Source: Lineolata rhizophorae (Eukaryota; Ascomycota; Dothideomycetes; Lineolatales; Lineolataceae). From it: DNA of 64,000 bases. Position numbers and translations under genes: made by a program. Under the pieces are notes generated by a model. It was not told the DNA's origin, did no database searches, and saw only the letters and a list, made by a program, of their open reading frames with translations. The stretch is from NCBI GenBank assembly GCA_010093515.1, contig MU001689.1, forward strand, positions 533,764-597,763, given 5' to 3'. Shown here one piece after another: positions 48,358 through 59,587 of the stretch; the stretch's first letter is position 1; each line of letters opens with the position of its first letter.

Positions 48358-49106
48358 TTAGATGTTGCCAATCTCCGCGACAAAGTCGTCGAGCTCCTTC
48401 TTTGTGTCGGCGTACTTCTTAGCCATCTCCTCGTACTTGGATTCCCACTGGTCACGTTCGTTCTCGAGAGCCTGCACTTTGCGCTCGTAGTGGCCGGCCT
48501 TGACGTCGGTCTGGCGAAGCCTATGGGAAGAAGTAGCGTCAGCGGTGCGTTCCAGTAAAAGGGGTTCCAAACGGCCCACTACTAAGGCTCCTGGTAAAAG
48601 CAAAGTCGATGGCGTGCACTCACTTCTCGTTCGTCTCCCGCAACGTCTTATCCGCCTGCTCCGCCTCGTCCTCCAGGATGGCCAGGCGCCGCTGCAGCGA
48701 CTCGGCCTGGGTGCCGTGCTGGGCGCTCTCGGCAGCGGCGCCCTTGGCGTCCTTGAGCGCTGTCTCTAGCTTCTCCACCTCGGCCTCGAGCACCTGGTTC
48801 TTGTGCGTGAGCGACGTGATCTCCTGCTCCTTAGCCAGGTTCTCCTGCTCGAGCCCCTTAACCTTGGCCGAGAGCTCGTCGGCCTTGGCCGCAGACTCGT
48901 CGGCCTCGATCCGCAGGGCGTTCATGCGCTGTAAGGAGACAGGTCCACATTGTTAGCACGGCTGCATCTCACGGACGGGCTGGGGAATGCGGGGAGCTTT
49001 GCTGGAGAAGGAACGTTGGCTGACGGCGGCGGTAATAGCGGGGCGCCATATGTGAAGGAGGGGCAACTGTCCGGCGCGTAAACAGTACCTTCTTGATGGC
49101 ATCCAT
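48358..49106 (-). CDS. Tropomyosin
   Basis: Three exons, 49106-49089, 48928-48624 and 48520-48358, give 161 residues, the same length as fission-yeast Cdc8 and budding-yeast Tpm2. The first exon is only 18 bp (MDAIKK); splicing gives MDAIKKRMNALRIEADESA, a standard tropomyosin N-terminus. Introns are 160 and 103 bp. Almost the whole protein is a two-stranded coiled coil with clear heptads (LEQENLAKEQEITSLTHKNQ, LEAEVEKLETALKDA), ending FVAEIGNI. Fungal tropomyosin coats formin-made actin cables and the contractile ring and is needed for polarised growth and septation. The short first exon would be missed by simple ORF calling. The gene is divergent from the securin candidate. Confidence 0.93.
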
Positions 49107-49504
49107 GGTGATGTTGGCGTTGCGAAGTAGACTAGGAAAGTTGGAGGAGGGCAGCAGAGTTAGCGGAAGGATTTGCACGAAAGTGAGCGGAAGGGCGCGG
49201 GCAGACGTAGTCGGGAGGGCTGGGTCAATAGGCGTTGCGTATGCAGCGTGTGAGACTGGGCGCTTTTGCGAGACACCGGCCGGCGCCGGTGGCGGTGGAG
49301 GGACCCTGGCTCCGGGGCGAGCGGCCGACCTTTGTTCCGGGCTCCGCGTTGCCCCGGCCAACCGTGGGTGCGTCCGGCCGCCTTGCCCCAAACAACTCGC
49401 GTCCTTCTCCACCACGGCCTCCTGACTCATCGTCTCGACCTTTGCTCCCCGATCCGCCTCAGCTGCATTCCACGAAAAATCTGCCATCCATCATCACCTA
49501 GGCC
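49107..49504. promoter_or_regulatory. Divergent tropomyosin/securin-candidate promoter region
   Basis: A 398-bp GC-rich stretch separates the two start codons. No TATA box or other motif is obvious. Confidence 0.5.
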
Positions 49505-51010
49505 ATGTTTGCAGCCCACGACCAGCAGGAGAACCTCGTCCACGCCCAGCAGGCTGCGGCGGCCGCCAAGCCTCTCAACCAGGGCCTCAAGCAGTTTACG
49601 GCCAAAACACCCGGCAACAAGGCGCCCAAGACGCCGTTCAAGGTCGCGCTCAACGACGAGAATGCCGTCGCCGGCCCAGGCAAGTCGGTTGCCAAGGCCA
49701 ACGGTAAGGCCCGGGATAATCTACTTCGTACCTCGGGCCTGAACAAGAAGGGGGACGCCGAAAAGGATGCCTTTGTCACGCCGGCAGGTGCGTCCTCCAT
49801 CGAGACTCACAGGGAGGAGAGAAATAGGGGAGCTAAACCATTCTGCACATTAACAGGCCCGCGCACCGCTCGCGCACCCCTCGGTGCGAAGACGACCAAC
49901 GCAAAAGCGAAGCCGCTGCAGACGCCTGCGCCCAACAACCTCGAGCCCGGCACCGAAAAGACCAACGTCAAGAGCCGCAGCCCGCGCCTCCGCCGCCCAG
50001 CGAAACTCAAAGTGCTCCAGGCGGACCCTGAAGCTGCGAGCGCCAACCTGCACGATGAAGAGCCCGACGTCGAGTACATGCCGCCTCGCGGGGTGCCGCT
50101 GCCGGACTTTGACGACGACGACGTTCCCGCCGAAGTGAAATATCCGATGCTAGCCGGGAAGAATCTGACGCGCGGCTGGGCCTCGACATACTTGGATCCG
50201 CTCGACGACGACGACGTTCCTCTCTCCAGGAAGCGAGCCGCGGAGAACAAAGTGCGGGCGGACGCATATGCAGATAGGATGATGGCTGAAGCATTTGGTA
50301 GTCTGCCTGGGCCGGGCAACAGGACGAAGCGACCTCAGTCCCCGGGGAAGAAGAACGTACCCAAGAAGCAAAACGAGCCGGCAAAGAAGCCGCCTGCCGG
50401 GCACCAGAGGACTGGCTCCACGCAGTCCCGTGCTTCGAGGGCGGACACGGCCACATCGCGCGCCGCGGCCGCGGCGCTCGCCCAGCCAAACGCCAACCCA
50501 AACACATCCGTCTCACACGCTGCACCACCAAAGCCTCGAGGCACCGCGGGATTCCTCCGTCCCCGCAAACAGGCCGCCCCCGAACCGCCTGCCAATGCGG
50601 CGCGGCGCCACGCGCTGGCGACGGCCGCATCGCGCACCACGCTGGGCTACGCCAAGGGCCGTGACGCGTCGAGCAACCTACGCAAGCCGGTCCGCAACAT
50701 CACGCGCGGGCTCGACGCGCTGCCGGGGACCTCGGAGCCCGTCGCCATCAACCCGCGCGCTCTATTGCGTAGGGAGGACTCCGAGATGACCATCACGCCG
50801 GCCCGGTACGCGGAGAGGTTTCAGCAGGCCGAGGAAGAGGAGGATGAGGTGGTGAGGGATTTACGTGCTATGGACGAGATGATGCGGTGTGGTGCCGAGG
50901 ACGATGGCGTCGAGGAGGAGGTGACTGCAGCACTGCGCGGGAGGACTGAGGAGGACTTGGGAGGGTTGGATGACGAGCTCGAGGACTTTCAGTTTGACGT
51001 TCCCAACTGA
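49505..51010 (+). CDS. Candidate securin (Cut2/Pds1-like)
   Basis: Two exons, 49505-49787 and 49857-51010, around a 69-bp GT-AG intron give 478 residues. The intron length is a multiple of three without a stop, so the frame also stays open if it is retained. The protein is disordered, basic in the N-half and acidic at the C-terminus. The case for securin rests on three signs: an R-x-x-L destruction-box-like site RAPLGAKTTN at 100-109, resembling Cut2 RAPLG; a second at R70 (RDNLL); and DVEYMPPRGVPLPDF at 165-179, which resembles the DIEYMPP segment I recall from fission-yeast Cut2. The length and layout (N-terminal degrons, C-terminal acidic part) fit. Securins hold separase inactive until anaphase and evolve quickly. 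Alternative: an unrelated disordered nuclear protein. Confidence 0.6.
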   Translation: MFAAHDQQENLVHAQQAAAAAKPLNQGLKQFTAKTPGNKAPKTPFKVALNDENAVAGPGKSVAKANGKARDNLLRTSGLNKKGDAEKDAFVTPAGASSIETHREERNRGAKPFCTLTGPRTARAPLGAKTTNAKAKPLQTPAPNNLEPGTEKTNVKSRSPRLRRPAKLKVLQADPEAASANLHDEEPDVEYMPPRGVPLPDFDDDDVPAEVKYPMLAGKNLTRGWASTYLDPLDDDDVPLSRKRAAENKVRADAYADRMMAEAFGSLPGPGNRTKRPQSPGKKNVPKKQNEPAKKPPAGHQRTGSTQSRASRADTATSRAAAAALAQPNANPNTSVSHAAPPKPRGTAGFLRPRKQAAPEPPANAARRHALATAASRTTLGYAKGRDASSNLRKPVRNITRGLDALPGTSEPVAINPRALLRREDSEMTITPARYAERFQQAEEEEDEVVRDLRAMDEMMRCGAEDDGVEEEVTAALRGRTEEDLGGLDDELEDFQFDVPN

Positions 51011-51373
51011 AAAGGACGCACAGTCATCTCCAACGTCTTGCAGTGTGCGTGGCTTTCTTAGGATTGGATTAAAATGGCGCTTTTGGCGTTTGCTCGCCTC
51101 TACGGAGGAGCGCTATTGGTTTATAGCACCTTTGTATTCATAAGCTCTTCGGGCTTAGTTGTAAGTAATGAGGTGCGTCCATTGGGAAAGATTATACGAT
51201 GCGAAGGGGATTGCTTTGAATCAGCCCTTCAATTTCTCACCTACAGTAGCTTTCATTCTCAACATTCAATGGATAGCAGTGCCTTTCGTTGCGATCAATC
51301 ATGCAAATGTTGGCAAGCGTCAAAATACCATAGACACTCCTCGTCCGCATCCTTTCAAACCTCACTCCTAGCG
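51011..51373. other. Convergent 3' flanks
   Basis: Short AT-richer region between the stops of the securin candidate and the PhzF-like gene. It probably holds both 3' untranslated regions. Confidence 0.6.
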
Positions 51374-52312
51374 TCAACACCAAACCTTCCCTTCCATCAC
51401 TGGCACAGCCCATCCACTGAGCACAACATCCCGTATTCTCCGCTCCTCGTCCAGTGCCACCTCAACTCCAATCTCGCTCCTCCTCCCCATCTCTACTCCC
51501 TGCGTAATTGCATACCTGCTCACCTTCCCGGGCTCACCATCCCTCAGCGTCCGATACACCGCCAGCGCGCTCGCCGCGCTCCCCGTTGCCGGATCCTCGA
51601 GCGGATCGTCGAACATGCGTGCGCACAACCTCTTCGTTCCGTCCTCCATACCCGCCAACCTCACGTAGAAGTACCACCCAACAAAGCCCTTGGTCAGCAG
51701 ATCCGTGTCGGCGGCGTCGAGCGACACCCGCAATAGCTGGCCCGCGGGCTTGACGGCGCGAAGCGCATCCAAGGAGCCCAGCTCCACCAGCGCGAACGTC
51801 ATGCCGCGCACGATGGAGACAACGGGGGCACGATTCGGTATCGCAGCCTGGCCAACCTCGCGCAGCGCCGGGCGCAGGTCGAGGAGTTGCGACCGCTCGA
51901 CAGCCGTTTTGTGGACGATCACATCGTGCGGGATCGAGGCTGAGATACGGCGACGGTCCGGATCCAGGGTGACTGGGATGGGTCCGGCTTTAGTGTTCAG
52001 GGTCGCGCGGCGCACGTGCTGGTCGGCGAGGTGGGCGAAGGCGTACCAGGCGGATCCGATGGTGGGGTGGCCTGCGAAGGGGATCTCGGCGTCCGTGATG
52101 AAGATGTCGATCGTCCATTCGTCTGGGTTCTGTCCGGTGCCTAGGCGGAGGAACACCGTTTCAGAGAGGTTGAATTCTTTCGCGATTGCTTGCTTTTGAC
52201 CTTGGGACAGAAAAATGTTCGGAGGCAGGCGGACGATGGCAAGTGGGTTGCCTTCGAACCGGATGTCAGTGAAGACATCGCAAGTGGTGAATTCGAGCTG
52301 TTGTGAAGCCAT
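51374..52312 (-). CDS. PhzF-family isomerase-like protein
   Basis: A single exon of 312 residues. Family signatures are TCDVFTDIRFEGNPLAIV at the N-terminus, FNLSETVFL with the catalytic glutamate, DAEIPFAGHPTIGSAW at the first half-barrel and DPLEDPATGSAASALAVY at the second. PhzF-like proteins are two-lobed isomerases. PhzF itself acts in bacterial phenazine synthesis, but fungal members are widespread and their substrates are mostly unknown, so no phenazine pathway should be inferred. The start is the ATG at 52310-52312, since the frame extends six codons upstream only from a TTG. No biosynthetic partners are nearby. Confidence 0.9.
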   Translation of the reverse strand: MASQQLEFTTCDVFTDIRFEGNPLAIVRLPPNIFLSQGQKQAIAKEFNLSETVFLRLGTGQNPDEWTIDIFITDAEIPFAGHPTIGSAWYAFAHLADQHVRRATLNTKAGPIPVTLDPDRRRISASIPHDVIVHKTAVERSQLLDLRPALREVGQAAIPNRAPVVSIVRGMTFALVELGSLDALRAVKPAGQLLRVSLDAADTDLLTKGFVGWYFYVRLAGMEDGTKRLCARMFDDPLEDPATGSAASALAVYRTLRDGEPGKVSRYAITQGVEMGRRSEIGVEVALDEERRIRDVVLSGWAVPVMEGKVWC

Positions 52313-52890
52313 GATTCGCAATTGAGCCAAGAGTGTAATTGCAATTCAATTTCTCCCAAGTCTGTCCACGAATAGAAGTTCGAGATCTGAGCTCACATTC
52401 ATTAGCCTGTACGCATCTCCAACTCTAAATTCTGTTACTAAGTGAGTCATGTGTGATCACAAAAACCTGATTACTAATATCCAAGGCTGTGCCAGATTGC
52501 ATTGCATACTCTTGCCATGAAATATGCTAAAACTTATTCGAATGTTGTGGTGATAGTCGGCCAGACGATCAAAGTTATCCGGGATGTTAAGAGGACTATA
52601 CTCGGGCGATTTCAACTCAGTCTTAGTTAGTCCCATTGTCTACTATTCACTTCAAATAGACATTTGCAGTAATGAGCTATGCACAGTGCGTTCTGGTGCA
52701 CATGTATGGCGTTCTCAGTAATTGAATCTGCTACTGGTACGTCTAAGCTTGCAATATTACAACATGCCTCAAGATTCAAATCAACCGGTCTAGCCATCAG
52801 AAACGAAATAACATGCAAAGACGATCCATCATGGGCGAGTAAAACGCTTCAAATCCGGTATCCAAAACGCTACATTCACTGCAGTAATAT
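52313..52890. other. Intergenic, no feature seen
   Basis: AT-rich stretch between the PhzF-like start and the inositol-phosphatase stop. I see no gene or repeat. Confidence 0.55.
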
Positions 52891-55800
52891 CTAACCAGGC
52901 TTCAACGCCTCCCAGCCACGCAACTGATTCAAACCACTATCATCCTCGTCGTCCAACAAGCCCGGCCCCGACGCCTGACTGCTAGCCTGCGAAAGCCCCG
53001 TCCCCGTCCTTCGTGGCGGCAGTCTCGGAGGTGCCTCGTCCACTTCAGGCTCGTTCGTTCGTCTCTCATTCTTAGAGCTCGAGCCCCGCGGTGGTGGTGG
53101 AGCGGGAGCGGTCCGAGCGGAAGGACTCATCTTCTCAGTCGCCGCTCGGCGAGGCGGCGGTGGGAACCCTCCCCCTAGCGCGTCGGTGGCACTTGCAGCA
53201 TGGGAGGGAGATGTGCTGCTTAGTTGAGACGGCTTCTTCGGGATTGGAGGGGCCGGCTTGCGAGATGGTACCGAGCTCACGGAGGATGCAGGGGAGTTCC
53301 GGCCGGACGGGTGCTGGTGCAATGGAGCTGGGTGGATGGGAAGAGAGCGGGTTGATGTCGAAGATGGAGACCGTGCGCGAGAACGAGTGGGCCCATTAAC
53401 ACCGCCATCTAAAAGGCTGGGGTTGTATGGTGGTGGCAGCTTTCGTTGTGGTAGGGTTGCGGAAGACGACATCCCGGACGAGCTCTCCAGCCTGTCATGC
53501 TGAGGTAGACTGGGTCTGCTTTGAGACTTATCGATCCATGTTGGATGAGGACTCTGCGTGAAAGGGTTTGAAGGACGAGCTGGGTTGAGAATGGAAGTCG
53601 GGTTTGGAGGTTGGAGCGTGGAACGAGCTGGAAGGCCTAGAAGTATGTTAGTACCGACTTCGCACTCCGCAATATCGTGTTTGGCTCCATACCGTTATCT
53701 AACCACCACTTGCGTTTGTCAGAACTCGCGGGCGGGAGCCCAGGCTCTACAGCCTCGTATCCGATGAGGTCCTCGTCTTCCGTGTCGACATCATCCGCAT
53801 TTGCCGTATTGTTGCCTACGGCACTCTTCCGGGCCAAGTAGAGCGCATTGCTAAGCTCGTCCCTCTTCTTTTCGTCGACTACGTTGATCATACAAAGGAA
53901 GAGCGCATAAACAGGGCGATGATCTGAGAAGCGAAGGGGAGCGGTATAGTATGTTGTCTGACGAAGATTGTCTCCCTTCCATAAAATGCGATCGCACCAC
54001 GCCGGGATACGCGCCTTGTCACTCGTATCGTACTTGTCCGTACCGTTGTCATACTTGTATGTCGGATCGAAAGTTATTCGACCCTCGGCGTAGTATGGGA
54101 ATGTGAGGCCATTCACCATCTGAATATTAAGCTGCGATACGGTTAGACTTTGCGCCAAGACATGCGACGGATATGGATTACCTGATCGTTGTCGTAAAGC
54201 CTCTCTAAATTTCCCATCTGAATGCATTTCCGCACCTCCTCGTTGTCCAGTCCGATCCGGTAATTAAAGTCTCCCAGCCAGACGACGGTATCGTGGTCAT
54301 CGATGGCCCTATTCCGCTGGAATCGCAAACCGTTACTGATCGTTTTGTAGTCACGATTACGTTCTTCGTAGTTTGCGAAACCAGCAGCCAAATGCGCAGT
54401 CACAAAGCATATTGAAGTACTCGCATAATCCATTCGTATCGCCACGGCACCTTTGTTGCCCGCAATGCCGGACATGCCGGTCTTCTTAACGCTTCCCTCC
54501 ACATTCTTGATCGACCGCAGAACGCTAGCTTTGACGAAGATCGAAAGCGACGCGCCGACGAGCTGGCCGCCGCGGAGGAGGACGTATTCCTCACTTCCAG
54601 TCTTTTGGGCATGCTCGTTGAGGGTTTTCTTCACCGCAAGCTCCCAAGCTTGCCGCCTTGCCGGATCAGTGCTCATGATCTGCTGGGGCGAAAGCTCCAC
54701 GATTTCCTGAAACCCAACAGCGACAATCTCTGGATTTTGCTGCGCTTCATCAATGTTAGGCGGGCAAAGCCAGGAGGATAGGTCTTCGTTGACGCCGTGG
54801 CCTTTGCCGTTCAGATTGAACGTCCCCGACCAAATCCGGATGATGTCCTTGGAGGAATATTCGCCAGATCTTCGCGCAAGTTCGGCGGTTACGTAGTCAT
54901 TAATAGGGTCGTAAAGGTGAACAGGACTTTGCCCTATCAGACGCCCCAGAAGCATGTCAATAGTGTTCTGCCTTCCCTTGTCCGCAAAGTTATTGATATA
55001 CATCCTAGTAGCGCTCTTTCTAGCATCCGCCAGGGCGCCTGCGAGTGACATCTTCCCATGTCTAGTAAATGATGATTTCAAGGCACCAGTGCCGGCATAA
55101 ATACGAGAAAGAGCCTATTGTAACGAAATATTGTCAGAAGAAATTCCGGAGGTTGGCATCGAAACTTTTCTACTCACGTCGCCATTGTCTGCCCAGAGAC
55201 TGCTGTGTCTCACCCAAAAATCCGAGTTGGCCCGGTCACTACGATGCTCCAAGAAGGCCTCGAAGGCCATTCGCGAGATGTTAGTCTGCACAAGATTCGT
55301 TCTATCTAGACAATCAAGGCAATTTGTTCTAAACACCCCTTCTTGTTGCAGGACAACGACTGATCGACGAATCGGTTGACTCGGATCAATCGCATTCCCT
55401 TGGACGTTGGAAGGCCGTTCCTCAATGTCCTCGCTCAAAAGATACGCAAAGCTATCCGCGGAGTCTTGAATCCAGCGGCTGACTTGGGCCGCAGCTTCGT
55501 AGCCCGAGGGCCCTCTGGTCTCGGCGTTGAAGTCATAGTTGGTTTCCTTCAATAGCTCGTGGCCCGAGCCGGATAGCGCGCCCTTCTCGTCCCGGTTCAG
55601 CGAGCTACGCGTGATATGATGATGGTACCTTTGCGTCAGCTCCACCTCGCCTGGGCGCTCGTTGCTTAGGAGATTCACGATGTGTACGGCACCATAGTGC
55701 GTTCCGAGGTCCTCAAAGTGCAGATCAAAGGCGGGCTGTGTCGCCTCGGCGGATCGCGTGACGCTTATCTTTTGCTGCCCCGGTATCAAGCCTGACTGCT

Positions 55801-56897
55801 GCTCCCAGAAAACAGGAACGGAGCCGCGGACCTGGACGTACGAAAACGTCAGGGAGCCGGACGGAGACCAGTAAACTGTCTCGGATTCTACGAAATTAGC
55901 CACGTTGCCGTCGTCGTCGATGCCACGTGCGTTGAACCGGGTGCCCGCACGTCTGCAACTGAGGCGCGAGATGAGCGTCAGATGCGACGGCAGGCCAGAA
56001 CGTGGCCCCGCCGCGCGAGCCGGCGACGATGACGGAGGAACCTTGATAGTGAGTGCGAAACCGCGAATCGCGGAGGTTAAAAAGCCAGAGCGGTCCAACG
56101 ACGTCTTTTCCCGCTGAGAGAGCCTAGACCGGAAGTTCACCAAGGGTTGGATCATGTAGCTGTTCCAGAGAAAGCCAGCCTTGAGGCTGTCGATGGCTAC
56201 CGTGGGAGCATCGCCGGACCTGTCTTGCAGCCTCCTGGTAAGGTCGAAGTCGGCGCTGTAGTAGAACGTCCCGCTACTAAGCAGCTTCTTCAACGCGAGG
56301 CAAGGATGCTCGAGCGAACCGTCCTTGCGGCCCTCATTGTACCCATAGTCGAACCCTTCTTCGTCCACGTAGTCGGTCGGGTACGGGTTGATTTGGTCGT
56401 TCAAGACGTGGTCATATTGGGTGCTGCTTAGACAGTCTGAGTTTGCCAATGCGGATTAGCCACGTGTGCCAACAGGGCCGCGCTGTGAGCAAATGGAGGC
56501 GCGGCTTGGGCAGAAACATACAAAAATCGACTCCCAATATCCGCTGCACCGTCTCGCCCGGCCTCGCTTCGGCCACCCGCGCCGCCTGGCTCACCACGCA
56601 CAGGAAGACCTCCTTGTTAAGCGTGATCAGGCCCAAAGTCCCGCTGACGCCCACGCCCGCCGGAGTTAGGTTCCTATAGTTGGAGAGGTCGACGTCGCCT
56701 GCCTCGGCGAACTCGACCATGCAGCGAGGCGACGACCCCGATCCATTGCTCGAGAGCGATACTTGGCTGCCGGAGTAGAGCCCGCCGCCTGGAGCGTCTG
56801 TCGAGGACGGGCTGTGCCGGAATATGAGGGCGTGGGTCCTGGTCTCGAGGGCGATGGCCCGATGCGGGTGGTCCTTGACGCGCACACGTATCGACAT
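52891..56897 (-). CDS. Synaptojanin-type phosphoinositide phosphatase (Inp52/Inp53-like)
   Basis: Five exons, 56897-56522, 56436-55178, 55114-54182, 54131-53693 and 53636-52891, join in phase to give 1250 residues. Introns are 50-86 bp. The N-terminal half is a Sac1 domain with the Cx5R(T/S) site CLDCLDRTN near residue 497. The central IPPase domain (about 635-930) has WLGDFNYR near 825, PAWCDRILWK near 900 and SDHRPVY near 926, all metal or substrate residues of inositol 5-phosphatases. The last 270 residues are Pro/Ser-rich with PxxP runs such as RKPAPPIPKKP, likely SH3-binding sites. The protein should remove both 5- and mono-phosphates from PI(4,5)P2 at the plasma membrane and endocytic sites. 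Both active sites look intact, which fits yeast Inp52/Inp53 rather than Inp51, whose Sac1 site is dead. Confidence 0.93.
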
Positions 56898-57588
56898 GGT
56901 CGAGGGATTTGCCCCTGGCGCTCAGCTCCCCGTCGAGGGTAGGGAATGTTGCTGCTGATGAGGCGGGACACCTAGGGCGGAGGCTGGAGTATGGAGAAGA
57001 CATTCGACATGACTGCTCGCCTCACCGCGAGAAGGACGGGCCGGGTGCCCGCAACGCGCGCAGCATCTGCCGTGATTCGGTTGGTCTGAAGTCTGGCGTC
57101 GGCGTGGCGGGCTGCCAGCTGTGTGGGCGGATTTTGCGGCTCTTTGACGGGCACGCGGCGCTCCGAATTGTGGGTCGCCACCAGCGATCTCAGGAACGCT
57201 AGTCTTGCGTCGCGGCCTACTACGTACGGTACGGAGTATACCCGCTTCAACTTTGCCTTGCGATATCCGGATCTCTACCTAAGTAGAGCCGTGCATCGCA
57301 AAGCGCCTTACAATTAATCAAATAACCACGTCTCATATAGTTTAGGCGTCCAACTGCCTCGAAACTCGCTCTGAATCTTGTACCAGTCGCTTAATCCCGA
57401 AAATACTTCGTACACTGTGAAAACCGCAAAAGACATACGCTACTAAAAATAGCCACATGTCGAAACATCCCTCTACGCAAAAAACTTCAAGGCTAGATAC
57501 AGCGAAAAAATCATCACGGTATTAACGTCACCCGTAAAATCATGAGCAAAGCAGAACCATGACCCGAAGCGCAAGCAACCACCGTGAA
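56898..57588. other. Intergenic, inositol-phosphatase promoter and 3' flank
   Basis: The phosphatase promoter lies on the left side. A TACGGAGTA word occurs at 57230-57238. The stretch 57300-57580 is AT-rich and suits the 3' untranslated region of the next gene. No gene was seen. Confidence 0.55.
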
Positions 57589-58230
57589 CTACGTGTAGTA
57601 ATCCCGTCGCCGCCTCCTCCCGCTGCTGTCCACGATCACCCGCTCGCGCGTGACCCTCGTCGTCGACTGCGAGCCCCTCCTCGCCTCGTCGGCGTAGCTC
57701 CGGCGGTCCCTGCTCCGCGACCGCTCCCTCCACCCGTCGCGATCGTACCGGTCGTAGTGGTCGTAGCGCGGCTCCGGGGCGTCGATGTAGCGGTACGTCT
57801 CATACAGCGGGCTGTGGTAACCGCCGCTGCTGCTGGGCGAGTAGTCGCGCTCGCGCACGCGGCGGTGGTAGTGCCGCTCGCGGACCACGCGGTCGCCGCG
57901 GCCGCGCGAGCTCTCGCTCGACAGGCTGCTGGACGAGCTGCTGCCGCGCAGGCTGGGCTGCACCTCGACGTAGTGGGCGCGCGGCGGCGGCGGCGGCGAC
58001 GGCGGCGGCGGGTTCACGAAGACGGGCGCCGGCTGCGGCGGCGGCACCGCCAGCGGCGGCGGCTGCGCCGGAATCACCTGGTGGCTGCTGCGCGAGGGTT
58101 GTTGCTCGATGATGGTGGTGCGCGAGCGCGAGACGTGCTGGTGCGAGCGGCGCGGCGAGCGCGAGCGCCGCCGCACCACGCGTACCGGCACGCTGAGTTC
58201 CTCCTCCTCTTTAACTTTGACGAGACACAT
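57589..58230 (-). CDS. Arg/Ser/Pro-rich unknown protein
   Basis: A single exon of 213 residues starting MCLVKVKEEEELSVPVRVVR and ending RRRRRDYYT. It has an RRRSRSPRRSH segment at about 21-31, a proline-rich centre with runs of five and six prolines, a serine stretch, then a Tyr/Arg/Asp-rich tail (YDHYDRYDRDGWRERSRSRD). The opening MCLxKVK followed by acidic residues recurs, as far as I recall, in uncharacterised ascomycete proteins. It has no enzyme motif and is probably disordered. RS-like blocks could suggest RNA binding, but that is speculation. The ATG at 58228-58230 is the first in frame. Confidence 0.65.
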   Translation of the reverse strand: MCLVKVKEEEELSVPVRVVRRRSRSPRRSHQHVSRSRTTIIEQQPSRSSHQVIPAQPPPLAVPPPQPAPVFVNPPPPSPPPPPRAHYVEVQPSLRGSSSSSSLSSESSRGRGDRVVRERHYHRRVRERDYSPSSSGGYHSPLYETYRYIDAPEPRYDHYDRYDRDGWRERSRSRDRRSYADEARRGSQSTTRVTRERVIVDSSGRRRRRDYYT

Positions 58231-59587
58231 GGCTGGGAATGCGCCAGACGGACTGGGCTCCTGTGTGGAGGGAGAAGGCAGGAGGAGAAGGATCAAGGAG
58301 AACCGAAGGTCGCGGGCGGTAGAGATGCTCTGTCAGCAGATGCGGATTACCACCGCTGGTGGAGGTGGCGGAGGAGTCGAGACGAGGGCGTCGTCTTTTT
58401 GACGGACGGCACCGCCGAGTCGCAAAGGACAGTCACCCGCGATCGCCACCAAGGTCCGAAAGATGCACTCCGTACCCTGGGGTGTTTAGGTTGCTCGCAG
58501 GGGCGGAACAGGGTGCGAGGCCGCGACGGCGCGGAGCGAACCGTTGGCTGGCTGGTGGCTGGGACGGGACGCGATCGGCAAGCGGGGGTCTCCAACCAAG
58601 TGGCCGTTGACGTAGTGATCCGACGAGCGTTCCTGGGTCTCGGAGTCGGGATCTGCGGGGCGATCTCGGGTCAACGCCAGATGCGATGAATCGTGAAGAA
58701 CTGCGAAGGGGACGTAGCGATCGTTCGAGTGCAAACGATACCGCTCCGGTGGCGCAACGCGCTTTGTATATTGCCCGTGAACTGCGCCGCACACGCTGTC
58801 GCATTCCCGATTCTGCGCAGCTGAGAAGTCAACGTGACGACGTGGTGTGAATCAGAAGCACTGTGCGGCAGCCTGGCAGCCTGGGGCGCAGTCTACTGTG
58901 GCGTTTGGGGCTAAGCCTGTGAGTGATTGCGACTTGGGTATCTGGCGGCGGCCCAACGGGCCCTGAGCGGCGTCCCGATCTGGGTCGCTGGTGGCAGACA
59001 CTACCATAGGTGAGCTGTGGCTTAGTTCTGTCATGATGGTTTCGCCGATAATTCCGTGGGGTTTCTACTGTAGGGCTTTGACGGCCCCCAATAGTCTCTT
59101 CGGGTTATCAGGACTGTGGCAATGCTGTACCTCGTCATTTTGTGTGCAGTCTTTTTCTTTTCTACACTGGCATGGGCTGGATTGGACGGGTGGGCAAGGA
59201 TACTCGGATGTGGCTGTGCTCAACACCCGTATACCGGCGCGGGCAAGCGAGGGAGACATCAATGAAGTATCTAGAGGTTTTTGAACAGCTTCAGCTCGCT
59301 CATGCCTCGGGACCTCAATAGATGGGTTACGAGTGCACTGCGTGCAATATGAATTGATCTGTAGTGCTAGAAGACATAAACCGAATTATGAATGACTATA
59401 GGGGTATGGTGAAAGGGAAGGGACAGCTATCGTAGCGCGGAGTGCTTGTGGTAGTGCGTGCCAGAACTATTAATGCACAATAACAAATGCAAATAAGGAG
59501 CTACGACTTGATCCAATGACTCCTCGCCAATATCAGCATCGTACGTCTGTCTCGCATTCCGCGAATCAGGTTCCTCGCCCGTGCGTA
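58231..59587. other. Intergenic, no supported gene
   Basis: GC-rich up to about 58750, where the promoter of the preceding gene must lie, then mixed composition. Frames in this region are short and show no family resemblance. Confidence 0.55.

Noticed and set aside
51374-52312. Phenazine biosynthesis pathway
   Set aside because: Only a PhzF-family fold is present. No other phenazine genes are nearby, and fungal PhzF-like proteins are general isomerase relatives.
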